NCBI GenBank assembly: GCA_022605955.1
Contig: JAKCOZ010000015.1
Span: 10,111,287-10,175,286 of the forward strand
Length of the DNA stretch: 64,000 nt
From: Rallus limicola
Lineage: Eukaryota; Chordata; Aves; Gruiformes; Rallidae
Direction: 5' to 3'
In this document: piece after piece, positions 34,101 to 47,300 of the stretch
Layout of the letters: the number at the start of each line of letters is the position of its first letter
Position numbering within the stretch: the stretch's first letter is position 1
Made by a program: the position numbers and the translations under genes
Notes under the pieces: generated by a model
What the model saw: only the letters and a program-made list of their open reading frames with translations
The model's database searches: none
What the model was told of the DNA's origin: nothing

Positions 34101-36840
34101 TTGAGCTGGCACATCTTGGTAAGGCTCCCTGTGCCAAGGACTGTACACAAAGTGATGCTACAGGACCCATTCTGCTTTATTTATTACAGAACAGATAATC
34201 ATGTTTGCTCATTTTACTCATATTGGTTCTGAATCTGTGCCCGTTAAACTTATAAACTATACAGAGGGGAAAAAACAGCTGGTGAATGAATCTTGCCAAG
34301 TGGCAGAGAAATTCACTAAAAATCTGTAATTCTCAGTAAGAATGACTGCCAGAAAGTTCAAGGGTCCTCCCATGTGATCCTTTACCTGTCAGAGGGAAAG
34401 GATCCAAAGATCTCATTTGTGAAACTGAAAAATCCATGTAGTGGTTGAAAGGAGGAATGAAATTTTTCAAAGAAAAGCAAGGATACAAAAAGAATAATTC
34501 ACCATGGTTTGTTAGTTCTTGCTCTTGGTCTCTAAACCAGCCCAGCAGAAAAACAGATATAGAAAATTAGTGCAGATAGACATCAACATGAGAGCAGCAG
34601 GTCTTATTCCACCAATTCCAGAAGCTTAACTATATTTTATGATGGCAACAGATTACATGAGAGACACTCCAAATCACCTACAATCCAGAAGACAGAAATA
34701 TTTTATCCACATCTGGGAAATGACAATAATCCTATGAACTTGGAGGCCAGTGAAATTAAGACAACTTCTTTGAAGGTGCTGAAAGGCATGAATGCCAAAA
34801 CAAGATGAGGGAACTTGAAACTAGTAGTGCACAAGACTATGAATCAATGTCCCAGTGATGCTGGGGTCAAGCTGCCAGGCAGGAGGGGGAAGAAGAGACC
34901 ACAAGTCATGGGTATCTGAACCTGTATCCAAACATGTTCACATTCAGCACAGTGTTATCCATGTGTCATGCACAGAAGCAGAACCTATTTGTGTGTGCTA
35001 CCCTTGAAGAACGCTGCAGTATTGCCTTATGACATGATATTCACTCACGAGATGGGCACTTCTCTAAATAAAGTGCTTTCTAATGCCAGATAGTCTTTCA
35101 GACATGCTTTTTTTAGTGGATGCTTTTTTAAAATAGCTTGCTGTCCAGTGACTTGGAGTCATATGCTTGTACCACTGATCATTCAGAGAGTATTTCACAA
35201 ATTCTTTGGGAAAATACTCCAGATTCGCCTAGATAAATAACAGAGCTATGTTTGTCACAAGAACTCCCTTCTCTGCCTGGAGCAAACTGAAAACAGGGGG
35301 AGATGTTTCCACAGTCAGCACCAGAGCTAAGACTAAGGAGTGAAAGGTGCTCACCTGTAAGATTCAACTCCAAGGCTATTGCTAACAAGTGGAACCATCA
35401 GAAAATGTGGCTGGTAGATTGACACAAGACATTTACCACATAAGGCTGCAGAATTAGAAGACTGGATTATTTCTGGCCAGCTCCTGTTGTTTCAAGAAAT
35501 GCATCTCTGCAGAAGCAGCAGGGGAGATGGGTCAGGGAGTGCAGAGAGGGATGGGCACAGCCAGAACTAAACACAAGAGGCTGGCAGAGACTGCCAGGTG
35601 GGCTCACTTGCCTCCCAGGAAGAGCATCAGGGACTCCTCTTGCCCCTGTCCAATGGCCTTGTTGTGCCTGGCAGGTGGGAAAGGAGCTCACAGCAATGGT
35701 ATCTAAGTGAGTTGCACTGGTGCTTTATTAATGTATGGATTTATGCATCACTGGTCTGAGAGCATCTGTGTATGTATGGAAAGGCAGTTCCCTGTGCCAG
35801 GCTACCCTAGTTGCATATGCAAAGCAAGGATATAAAGGAGAGTACAGCAATTTGAGAGGCATAAAAGTGGGTTTTTTTGGATCCTTACAGGTCCCTTCCT
35901 TTTCTCTAGCATGAACTGGAGCACCATTAAGGCAGCTCTGAGATGTGTTCTGTTTCCTGTGCCCACAATGGGCCCCCACTGCAGTGCATTTCAGTATGGT
36001 CCATTTGCAGCGTCCCTATGCAGTGTTGGTCTCATGAGCTGGAAGGAGTATACAAAGCGGGTTGTTCTTGCCTCTCCTGCCCCCTTTCTACAGCCTTGGA
36101 GAGCTGTAGGACAGTGTATGAGAGACTAAGTGCAAGTAGGAGTCAAGTCCTGTCCCAGGAGTGACAGAAGTTTCTGGTGAAGGTGACTGAAAAGTCTGAT
36201 ATGTTTAAATGTGAATCTTACAGTCCAGATCATGCCCAGAAGGAAACTACATACCTGCTGTTATGTCCAAGACCACAGTGGCCTTCAAGCAAATACTCCA
36301 AAGGCACCAAGCATTGACTAGTACCAATGAAAGCTGCTCCACTGAATACTGCACAGCAAGTTGCCGCAGAGGTAAACCCCAAAATACGTGAGCAAGGCTG
36401 ACCACACAGCCATCTCCTGCATGCCACCAAGGCCCAGGAGCTTTCACCACCTTCACCATCTCCATTACTGCGTTGGTGGCCTGACATTCTCCTAGGTGTA
36501 CCCGATGGATTTAAAAAAGGATTTAGGCACCCAGAATTATGGCTAAAAACTGAAGTTAGAGGGCACAAGCAAATAGTGCAAATGGTCCATTCTCTTCTCT
36601 GTCCAAATGCGATAGAGGATGCAACGGAGGGCAGCGAGTCCTAACGTGTGATGAAAACTGCGGTAAATTCCTTGCGGAAACAAGGGATCCATTATATTTA
36701 TCACAAATTTGCTAAGTAAGGTTAATACCCTGGCATTGACCTGGCCTCGCATGCTTTTAGTAATACTACCATGCTTTGTCCCATTAAGATTTTACAGCAG
36801 AAGAGATAACACATGGTCGATAACCCATTATAAACAGGTA
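31101..36840. other. Non-coding stretch, nothing recognised
   Basis: Unique-looking sequence. Open frames reach 112 codons (36230-36568, minus) and 100 codons (33348-33650, plus), overlap frames on the other strand, and resemble no known protein. A small CpG-enriched patch of about six CpGs lies at 36605-36680 without a recognisable promoter. Confidence 0.55.
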
Positions 36841-37591
36841 CTTTTCTTCTCCTCCCCCTCCCCACAGCCCCCACCCTGTTGCAGCACAGAAGATAAAGCT
36901 CCAGCCAGAGAGCTTGTTTCCAATGTCCACCTGCAACCAGCTCATGCCTGAAGAGAGACTGATCAGCCACTGTGGTCTTTATCCTGGTGGTGGAATAGCC
37001 TACATGAATGTCAACATTATCATAAATCATTCAGATGCTGAAAGTCATCCTGCTGTCAAGAAGGAGCTGAATAGCAACTATTTCTAAATCCTTATGTAGA
37101 TCCATTTACAGCATCTGAGCTGTGGGAGTGTATAGATCTATTTTTCAGCTAGCATGACAATTGAGCCATTCCTTATTTAAGAGTGAATTCATTTGCCTTT
37201 GTATTGGTCCCAAATAACAGTTCCAGAAATTAATATGTAATTTCCAACTAAACCTACGAAAGCTGAGGCAGCCAAGCTCCTTTATTCCTTTATTTAAAGC
37301 CCCCAAACTCTGATCTTTGTGTGAGTCTGAACATTCTGAATTAAATATAAAAGCCACTCCCCTTTAAACCAGTGTTTCTCAGTAGCCCCAGTATATCCAC
37401 AAAGATCAGAATATGTCCTTAATATCTCTGCACACTGCTACCGTGCAATACTAGCTCCAGACTATTTATAGCTCACGCTATATATACACAGACTTCGCAG
37501 CTTCCAAAAGTGTATTTTATCTTTTGGGAGGACAATACTTTCAGAGATGTAATAAAAGGAAAAGTTTTGTTTCCAAAAAAAAAAAAAAAAA
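36841..37591 (+). other. Possible terminal exon or mRNA retrocopy (low confidence)
   Basis: A strong polypyrimidine tract (36841-36864) ends in CCCACAG, a good splice-acceptor match, at 36867. An open frame then runs to a TAA at 37085-37087; its first ATG is at 36923 and yields 54 residues ending ELNSNYF. The following sequence contains AATAAA at 37551-37556, and 18 nt later an A17 run (37575-37591). This order (acceptor, short coding end, 3' UTR of about 460 nt, polyadenylation signal) is what a terminal exon looks like. The genomic A17 right after the signal would instead suit a retroposed mRNA. I recognise no protein family, no target-site duplication was found, and open frames of this size are common by chance. 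Confidence 0.25.
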
Positions 37592-40397
37592 TCTGCTCAA
37601 ACCCTTAACCTGGAAGAGTGGCCCCATGCTGCCAATCAGATAATAAGCTTAATTCTTAAATCACGCGTTATTTGTAGCTCACTGTGTAGTTAATGGTTGC
37701 AGCTTATCTAACAGGAGAAATGTGAAACCAGAGTTTAGAACAATAGAAACAAGGCTGTCACCAGCAGGCTGCCAATGAATCACGTCCCTGCAGTCAAGTT
37801 CTCCCAGAAGGTCATTTGTAATAGAAATACATCTCCGCCCGGAGCTGGCAAAATGCTGAAAAATGTTTCTTGGTTTTACCCTAAGAAAATACGTGCAGAT
37901 AGATTACCAGAACAGCTTCACCTGCTTGTATTTGCAAGTTCTGTTGCTTGCAAGACTTAATAGCAAGGGTTACCAAGTGAGCAGGCCTGCTTGCTTCCGT
38001 GTCTGGGCATCTAGAGATGGTTTCACCTTCACCCTAAATTCAGTGTATCTAAAAGCCAAGCTTTCAAACCTCAGGACAAAAGTGATTTACCATTCCCTTT
38101 CACATTTTCCAAATCAAAAAAAAAATTAAACATTAAGTAACTTTCTTCCATGCCATTCAGAACTGAAACCTAGAAACCACTGCGAGTCAGCTGGGTAAAA
38201 AGGATTCACCAAGAAACAGAAAGCAATGCTGACACTTTCTCTTTCGTGCCAAGAGAGATATAAAGTAAGAGGACAAGGAAATACAAAAAATAATCAGGTA
38301 TTACCCACATCATAAATACAGAAGCTGGTTTTGCTCATACACAATTATTTTAAAGTGACTTCTCTGTCTGCAGTTTAAACAGGAGGAAAAAAACCCTCTT
38401 TTGCAAGCGCAGCAGAAGAGCTCCAGCTCTGCGAGAGAGAAAGGAACAAATGATGTGTAGAGCTGTTCTTTTAAGAAGAATGTCCTGGGCACAAACAGCT
38501 GGCAGTTGGCGGCATATTATTTATATGTGCAGTTGCTCATGTTTTTTAACAGATAAGGCGGCAATATCTCATTTGCAATTCAGGTGAGGGACATGAGTGG
38601 GCTTACAGCGCCACTGGCCCCTGTGCCATGTTTCTTATCGTATCACAAACATCTGTCACAGTGCAAATGAATTCATTATAAAAGTACATTGAATATGCAG
38701 TTTCAGGATGAGACAGCATTCTGCAAAGAAACCAGCAAACCAGCGTCCCTCCCTATAAAAGCTGGGATGGTCTGTCCCACATTCACCATTTGGGAGTAGG
38801 GCAAGCACTGGGAGGGATAAGGGGGAGAAAAAGAGAGAGAAACCTTGGAAATGTCACGATTATAAATTATCCCTTCTCTAGGAGCCAACTGTGTCTGAGA
38901 ACAGGCTTGCTCATGAGGGTCTGGCGGTTCACATGCAGAGTGCACAGACACACAGTAAAATGATTATCACATTGCTCCAAGCCCTCCACTCCTCCAGGCT
39001 GCAAAGAGACCTGATGTAATCCTGGCTTCTGTGGTCCAAAGGAATTTATGTGACAACATACCAATGGACTGGGGCAGAAAGAAATACATAGGGAGGTGTT
39101 CAGCATGGGGGTTACCATTGGAACTGCGCTTGCAGGGGCTTTGTGCTCAGAGAGGAATATGAATCAATTTGAAGGGCAGCTGAAGGTGAGGTGACAGAAG
39201 CTTCCACTTCCAGGGAAGGCAAGGCACATCTTTGGTCTGTGCAGAGAAGAAAACCAGGATGCTTTGGAAACCACTCATGTACCCATGTTCATCCCTGCCA
39301 TAAACCTGCACCTGGTACAATTCTGGAGTGCAGTGTTTGTCATATGGGCCATGCTTGTCTTCATCAGTGTTCTCCAGGGTTGGGTCTAATACTGCAATGG
39401 GTACGATAATGTTTTTATGCTCCTCTTTAGCAAGGACAAAGACAGCTCAAGGTGACTTCAAAATCCCTCATGCCTTGAGGAGACCTAGAAATACCTCTCT
39501 AGCTCTTGGAAGCAAGTGGCTGGATTGAGACCCCTATCCATGTCACACTGAGTGACCGCTTTCTGCTGTGCCTTTGGGCTCTTACTAAGCACAAGAGAAA
39601 AATGACCGTGCCTTTTGCCCTTGCTGAGAAACCCCTCTGAACTTTGGCTCACACACAGGGAGAAACTATGGGCAGACCCTGGGCTGGACCATTACTTCTC
39701 TTGCACAGCAGTCAGGAACACACCATCTTTTCTGTCCCACCAGAGACCACTTTGGTGAGTCTGTATGGCTGCTGCTGCAATTGTAGATGAAATGTGAAAC
39801 ACTCATTTTCCCCCAAGGAGTACTAAAACCAGGCTTGCTGCTTAAGAAAAATAGAGGAAAAATATCTATTTTAACTGTGCTTGTAATCACAAAGCATATA
39901 TTCCTAAATATGCATACATCAGCAGAAACAGTGGGTAAGGGCTCCGATTCTAAACTGAACAGAAGCACGCACTTTGAGCCCTCATATGAAATGGCAGTAA
40001 AAGCCCAACCCAATAATTATTTTCCTTGATTTTCAGCCAGATGAGGCACAAGACAAATAAGTCATCAAGGACAAATAAAAGGAGGTTCATTCATCGTATT
40101 CAGGGCTGGAATCTTTAATGGTCACCAAATGAACTGAGATAACTAAGTAACCATTGTAAATATTAATCTTTAAAGGAAAACAATACTCCCAACAACAGGA
40201 AGCCTGATAAGACATTGGATGTTGCCATCAGTATTATGGAGTCTCTCGAATTTCCTTAGTTTTTTCTTGTGCCTGTTGAGGGATCAGGAAAGGGAACATA
40301 TGGTATCTCTCAAAGGAAGTAAATTAACATTATTAATAGCTAATGTGGGAGAGGTGAAACAGTGATTGTTTGTGGCGGTTGTTATTGTGCTTTTGTT
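37592..40397. other. Non-coding stretch with a purine-rich tract
   Basis: No gene recognised. A purine-rich tract (about 38809-38843) includes a GGGGGAG block and a short (GA)n run. The longest open frame (39666-40013, minus, 115 codons) lacks any recognisable domain. Confidence 0.55.
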
Positions 40398-40437
40398 GGG
40401 GGGGGGGGGGGGGGGGGGGAGGGGGAGGGGGAGGGGG
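40398..40437 (+). repeat. G22 homopolymer plus three G5 tracts (quadruplex motif)
   Basis: G22 (40398-40419) is followed by A-separated G5 tracts up to 40437. This is the strongest G-quadruplex-forming sequence in the window and sits on the plus strand. Long G runs like this are difficult to sequence, so the true length may differ. Confidence 0.9.
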
Positions 40438-40810
40438 AAGCCTGCCTGCTAGTGAGTTTAAGCACTCAAGCCAAATTAAAAATCTTGTATTTATAAACAG
40501 AGATCTGATAACAGTTGCCTAAGCATCCATGATGCTTTGCCAGCACACGCACATCCAGCTGATCTAAAGGGACAGTGTCTTGGGGTTAGTCCCAGGAGTT
40601 AGCCAATGCTGATGAGGACTTACAGAGTGGTTCCTGTTTCCAAGTAACTCATTGCATGGACCCTCATGTTCTCATTTGCATTGGTTTAGTTTGAAACAAA
40701 AGGAACAAGGATGGCTAGACCTGCACTTCTAAAGAACAAAAGCTGGCATCTGACATCCACTAAGGCAGCTGGTAAGGGGCCATTGAGGAGGTATGTTCTC
40801 ACAGGCAGTG

Positions 40811-40852
40811 GTCACTGATGGAAGATCACTGATGGGTGATTACTGATAGCTA
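40811..40852 (+). repeat. 14-bp tandem repeat, three diverged copies
   Basis: Units GTCACTGATGGAAG (40811-40824), ATCACTGATGGGTG (40825-40838) and ATTACTGATAGCTA (40839-40852) share the core TNACTGAT at the same phase. The first two copies differ at three positions and the third is more diverged. No known satellite family was recognised. Confidence 0.7.
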
Positions 40853-41359
40853 CTTTGAAGTGCACAGTGATGGCACCAGCAGGTTTCTGAGGCTGTACAG
40901 CAGTGTGGTGCATAAATGGCAGAAACATTCAGTGAAAAGTGATGACAGCAAAGTGCTGTATTAGGATGGATTGCATTGGTGACCTGGAAGGGTCTCTCAT
41001 TCCTGGGGTCCCTTATAATTCCCATATAATTATGTTTCTTAGGCTTCTGTTTTAATCTCTCCCAAATACTTAGAAGATGGATTTATTTACTCTAAATAAC
41101 ATTGACATAGAACACATTATAAGCTGTGACTATGCAAAAGGGTGGTACTCTGATCCTAGCCTCAGCTCTGTTTGTTCCAGAGCACCTGAAAGCATAAACT
41201 GCATTCCTCATTTCTTCAAAAGGCCCTATACTTCCTACTTCCTTTTCCAATAAGGAGATCCTAAGGCAATTCCTAGCTGGCCTGGCAGAGTTGGACTTCG
41301 TGACAGGTTTCACACTGAGACACTCTGCAAAGTAAACTGGGCAGATCTTAGTAAAATTT

Positions 41360-41381
41360 AAAAAAAAAAAAAAAAAAAAAA
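41360..41381 (+). repeat. A22 homopolymer
   Basis: Twenty-two A residues followed by a GAAAGGAAAA purine tract. No AATAAA lies in the preceding 30 nt, so it is not treated as a retroposed poly(A) tail. Confidence 0.85.
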
Positions 41382-44300
41382 GAAAGGAAAAACTTGATTA
41401 AATATACTCAACGAGCTTGGTAGATATAAGCAGGTTTTGGGGAGATTGCTCAATAAACTCTTTAGAAAGAAAACTCTGGATTTTTGATATAATTAATTCA
41501 CTGGATCTTAATAAAAATTGAGTAGCATACTAAAAAAACCTTGTGCTTCAAGGCATATGGTGATTGCTTTACAGGGACAAAGGAATTCCCTCTGCCCTTG
41601 AAAACTTGTACTTCAACTACAAGATGACAGCTGGATTTTTGGTTTCTAGGCCTGAAGAGGACAACGTGAGTATCTTAAGACATTACAGACTTTAGTTAAA
41701 CTTAGACAGGTGCAACCCCTCTGTAAGGGAAATATTTCCCTATCACACAACTCTGCTGGAAGAGATAACTCAGTAAACTCCCATGAAGTTTGTGTCTACA
41801 GCTGGTATAAAATACCTCTTCCTGGGTGATGATGGGGTATTTTATTTCTTAAGAAACTCATCATGTTGGTCAAAAAGCTCATGAAAGGCTGACAGCTGTG
41901 CATTGTTTGCTGGCGCTGTGGCGTTATATGACGAGGATAAATTGTTTTCTGTGCTGAAGCCTGGGTGGTTTATAATGTTGTGAAGTTTTTCACACTGCCA
42001 ATTTTATGGCCCTTTAGCATTTCAAGTTATGTAAACTTATAATAAAACTGTTCCTCCTTGGCTCTGAAGAATGGGAATTTCTGCTCAATCAGGACAGGGC
42101 TGAATTCCAGACACGAAGGGGAGGATGCTTTCATGATGGCTTAGGAAAGGAAGCTTCCAGAACATCCATAGTGGTATAAGACAGATGTTTAGCCAAGACA
42201 GTTCTACAGTCAGGTAAGACACCACCTCAAAGAAATTTAACATGTCAAGCCTGACTCTTTAGTAACTGAAATACCTTTTGAGAAAGCTAACAAAATCTGC
42301 ATATCTTCATAATCTTAGCTACCAATTTGATGATATCACCCTGATGATTAAAACTCATTACAGGGTGGTCACACATTCACTTAATTTTTGCCTGTCCCCA
42401 TCTTCCATCCATATTAGGCACCAAGTGTGGTTGGTTGGTCATGGCAGATAAAAACAAGTTACTCTAAACCCACCACAACCTCAAAAAGAAAAGCAAATTC
42501 CAGGGTGCTTCTAGAGAATTACCACACAAATTCCAAAGGATTAAGAATCTCAAAAGACAGGTAAGGCACTGTCTTACTCTGATACTGGGGAGGGGTCTTG
42601 AATGATGTTGATCTGTGGCAGCTGGATAGTGTGAGCAGCACTGGGCTATGCGAAGGACATGCGCCCATGGTTAGCCCCTGCACAAATCTACTGCTCACTT
42701 TTGACCCATTTTTCTATCCTTATCATGTAGTTAATCACACTTTGAGAGAGCTTCATGGAAGGAGTGAGTTGTCTGGGGGTGACTGTGATTACTCAGCTGT
42801 AACTTGGACTCTTCACCCAGGCAGGGGAGTACGGGAAAACACTGCACTCCCTCCCTCCCTGCCTACTCACCCCCTCCTTGGACCTTGTGCCCAGGTGCAG
42901 GAGCCGTCCCCTCTTCACCCGTGGCACATGACTGCAAAGGGCTGACTTGGCTTCTGCCCTGCTATTGACCAGAGCAGTGGCACTTGGGCCAACACATCAG
43001 GTGACAGCGACAGGTTAGCTGCGGTAAAGCTCAGCAACTTGATTACTAATCTCTGGAAATGAGGGGGAAGCTGAGGAAGGATTTTGACCCCACGGTGCAT
43101 CTCAGCTGGCATAGGCACACACTGCCTCCCAGGGCCACCCCAGGGAAACATGCCTTCAGGGCATTGCTCCCCGCACCCCAAGCCAGAGCATGCCCGCAAC
43201 TGCCCCAGGACAATTTATAGGGCAAATATTGAGGATAATTAAGGATAATCTCTGCTTTAGGTGCCTTGCAAAGAAGGTCAAGGTACTCTCTCTTTCCTTG
43301 TCAGATGTGATGGAGTTAGGCAGCTCCCATTAAAAGCAGGTACTTGTTTCTTAGAACAAATAACCCCCCCTATCTAGATCCTAAATGTTTCTTAGATTTA
43401 ATCTTCTCAAAACTCTGACAAGATCATTACGCAAGTTCTGCCTCTAAAGAGCCACAACAGTCAACTGCATCATGAGCACAAATCTCCCACTGGTGTGCCT
43501 TTTCCTTACTGTACCCATGCTAGCAAACACAGAGAGGTGCTATAATACTCATGTCCTGAGCCTAGACAGTAACATCCTTTCAAATAAATGCAGGTCAGGG
43601 TAGATTACATAGTCATATGAAAGCAAAGGAGGAATCTGCCCCAGCAACTTCTGCTGTTTTCTGTGGTCTGCTGATTTCATAATATTTGGTCATAAGATGT
43701 TGTTTTCAATATTCACTTATCATGACAGGCTTCTTCCTAAATAGCCGTTGGGTAACAGACATTTGCATCGCTGGCAAAGTAGAGAAGATGGGACTAACCA
43801 ATTCCTGCTCTTGAAAGATCCCACTACTCCCCACCCAGGGGATTTTAGAAGGCATGTGTTGCATGATCTCTTCTGCCTATGGATGTGACTGCTGGCACAG
43901 GAGGAGGTCTGGGGAAACGGCATGTTCCAGCCCCTGTTTCACAGTCCTTGTGCACCTAAAAGCCCAATTTCCTAAATCACAACAGCAGCAGTTTTCACCC
44001 ATGTGAAGGATATTCCTCAGAAACATCTGTCTTGTGCCATCAGAGGCAGGCTGCTGAAGGTAAATGACCAGCAGCCAGATGAGTCCATCTGACCTGTGGT
44101 CAAACCAAGACTCTGCCCAGGCAAGAGGCAAGTTTGGTGAGTCCTACAAAAAGGCTGATTCAAAACAGGAAAAACACGTGGCAACACAGACACTGAGATA
44201 TCACTGTTAGAGTTAGGCCATTTGTAGCTCTCCTGGTCTATCATGCCTTCATGTGTGTGTCTCTCACATCCAGACATGCTGCTGCAGTATAGCAACATTT

Positions 44301-47300
44301 TTAACATATCAGCCTAACTATATTTTAATTAGGCTTACAGAATTGAGAGCAACATTTGATGCTCAAGGCAACAATTGAGCTTTTACAAACGACCATACCC
44401 ATATAATTATTAAAATAGGAACAGAAAGAGGCTTTCCCATGCAGCCCAGGTAACTGCACTTCTACATATTCAACATTAAACAAATGCATGTTATTTTACC
44501 TCTGCATGCCTCTGTGCTTTCATGATCCTCTGAAAGCTCAAAGATAAACAAGGGTGCCCTGAAAGGACCTGTCTACTCTAGATCAAAGAATAGGCAAGGG
44601 AAGAACCCTTGCAGAGAGAAGTCAGTTAAGACTGTCCATGGCTGCAAGAAAACTTCTCCCTAAAGCATATTCATCCCCACTTATCCTCTTCATGTGACAC
44701 CAGCTCAGGCAGACTAGCCCTAGCTCTCTTATTGTTTGCTTCCATTAAGCCCCAGGCAGCTTTATAAATGAATGCTCCAATACAAGCACCAAGGTCTGGC
44801 CACTGTCAGGTAACAGTTAAAATGGCCTATTGATCCATCCTGGCACCTGCCACCTTCCCTGATGACCCCACAGTCTGATACAGACAGGCAGAACGTAGCA
44901 GAAATAGCATCTGGCTCTACGCTCCCCTTCACCTGGCAGAAGGGAGGAAGAAATAAGCCTGGATCTCTGGTTTAGCCCTCTCTACCAAAGTCAGGCTCCG
45001 CGATGCACAGGGCCCAAAGCGCGCATAGGCAGAACAAACCAAGAAGCTAAGGAGAAAGCTCACCATTGTGCTAGATACAACTGCAACACCATCCATATGA
45101 AGAAGAGAGAACAGTGTCATTGTCTCTATTTTGTGATAACACAAACTATCTCTGCTTTTTTTTTTTTTAAATACAAGCTAGGCAGTGTTTCTCAGCTCTA
45201 GCTCAGCTGATCTTATCACTCATGACACCAAGTTCTGTGGTAAGCTGGATGATCACAAGAATGATCCCAGCAAAGAACAGCATCTTGCAAGCAAAAGGCC
45301 AAGGAGTAAAACTTACTTGCTACATACTAGTCTCCAGGTTTGTGGGCTTTGTTTTGGTGGACAGTAGAACTAGAGATGACATAATGCTAACCAAGAGCTC
45401 CAATCAAGGCCTCACCAGCATCACACCAAAAGCTCTACAATTCATGTTCTATTTTGTCAGCTCTCAACTGAATACAGTGACAGGGCAGGGGGCTGACACT
45501 GATTTTAAACTCTAGGATGCTGATATCTGAAGCTTGCCAGATTTACACTCCGGTTTTTTAATTCAACTTGATGAGCACTAAGTCTTTACACCAACTGTGC
45601 TTCATGGAATGGATTCATATGTTCAACAGGTTGCTGTGCCAGACTTACCTCCAGTCTTTACATCTCCCATGTACTAACTACATGACATCAACTTAAACCT
45701 GTGAGCAAAAAGGCAGACAAAAAACAAGCTGACACCCTGTCCCTTCTTAGGCCCCAATTCCACTCTGCTTACAATGGATTCTCTATTCATGCAATAAAAG
45801 GTACTTAATCTAGAAAGCAAATGAGTAGGGCTAATTTGCTGCTAAACAAGAGTACCAGTCAAGGGCTCCTAATTTGCAGTTAGCTCAACTGTTTGGCCAG
45901 TAATCCTTTTAGGTCCCCTAGCATGTATGTAGGCCTATCAACGCCTAGACCTTAAAAGTAATACTTAGAAAAATACAGATACAATCATGGTGCTTTACAC
46001 ATTGGAAAACACAGGCTTGAGAAAAATGAGACAACTTGTCCAGATTTCCATGATAGTAGAGCCCAAAATCACACCTACAGTTCCCTGTTCTTTAACACCC
46101 AACTGTTTTTACAGCTTTCAGTCTGGCTCTATTGAAACCTTTTGTTGTGACAAGAATCTAGATGCTTTATATCGCTTTTGACTTGTAAACTATGAGATCA
46201 CACTAGCAAGATACAAACCTATAAGCAATGCATCCAAATTTAAAGTTTTCTCAAAGCAGAATGGAAATGTTTTAATTGAAACTATAGAGATGTGGTGGGC
46301 TTACACTATCAGAAAGAAAAAAGGCACTTTGTATTCAACATAAGAATGCATTTAGCTTTTTAGTCGATCTATTAAGTCTGACTTTTGCTCTTCACCCCAT
46401 ATCCACAATGAACCAGATTAAATACTTTGTGTTGCACCACTAAAGATAGATAATAACTCAATGGCAGCAACAAAGCATGCTCATGCAAGAAAAGTCCTGT
46501 GGTTAAGCCTGCAAAACCCATGTATACCTGGTTGGAAGCACTACTAGAAAATTTGGTTTCTACCATGTTTCATGGCTGTGTTTTTAAAAAGGGTCTGAGA
46601 GCTAACTATCCAAGAGAACATCAGTGCATGATGACTGCTGGCCATGTTTTCTGAAGTCCTTTGAAAATACCAACATACAATTAATTTAAGATACCAGCCA
46701 AGGAAAATAGTTCATTCTCTAGTACAATCATGTATATATTAATTAAAACTTCATGCCATTAATCCCAGGCTGATAGGGACAGTGCACTATATACAGTAGC
46801 CTAGAAATGCATCAGGAGCAATATGATGATACAGATGTGTTCTTCATGTATGTGCCTTATGCATAAAGCTGTGTCAGGCTCAGGGCTCTTAGAATACTCT
46901 CTCAGTACCATCACATTTGAAATTTTGGGTTGGAGCCCTGCTTATTCAACAACAATGAAAAAGTCAGACTGATCTCTGTTATTCTATCCTGAGCCCAGCT
47001 TAACTTCATTAACTGTCAGGACAAGGTCATGCTCAGTTAAGTTTGTACTTTTGCATCCTTTAGTAACTTTGGATCATCCTAGCTGTCAATGCACTGACAT
47101 TTATAGTCTTCTACTGTCACTCCTTTGTTTATGTTAAAAGTTCATTCATTGCCTTCCTCCATTAGGGCTTTGTAACATTCTCTGCACTAGTACCTCCCTC
47201 TACCTTCTCACTCAAATCATCAAAAGTTTCTGTCACCAAAGAAGAGTGGTTTCCATGGAAACTGAAGAACAGCTTAAGTTAACGAGGCATAAAATGAAGA

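Noticed and set aside
37370..37381. CAGTGTTTCTCA resembling a hAT terminal inverted repeat (also at 45183)
   Set aside because: No matching inverted terminus at a plausible distance and no flanking 8-bp duplication.
45182..45200. Partial resemblance to the miR-34 5' end (GGCAGTGT...)
   Set aside because: Similarity ends after the seed and no hairpin partner is present.
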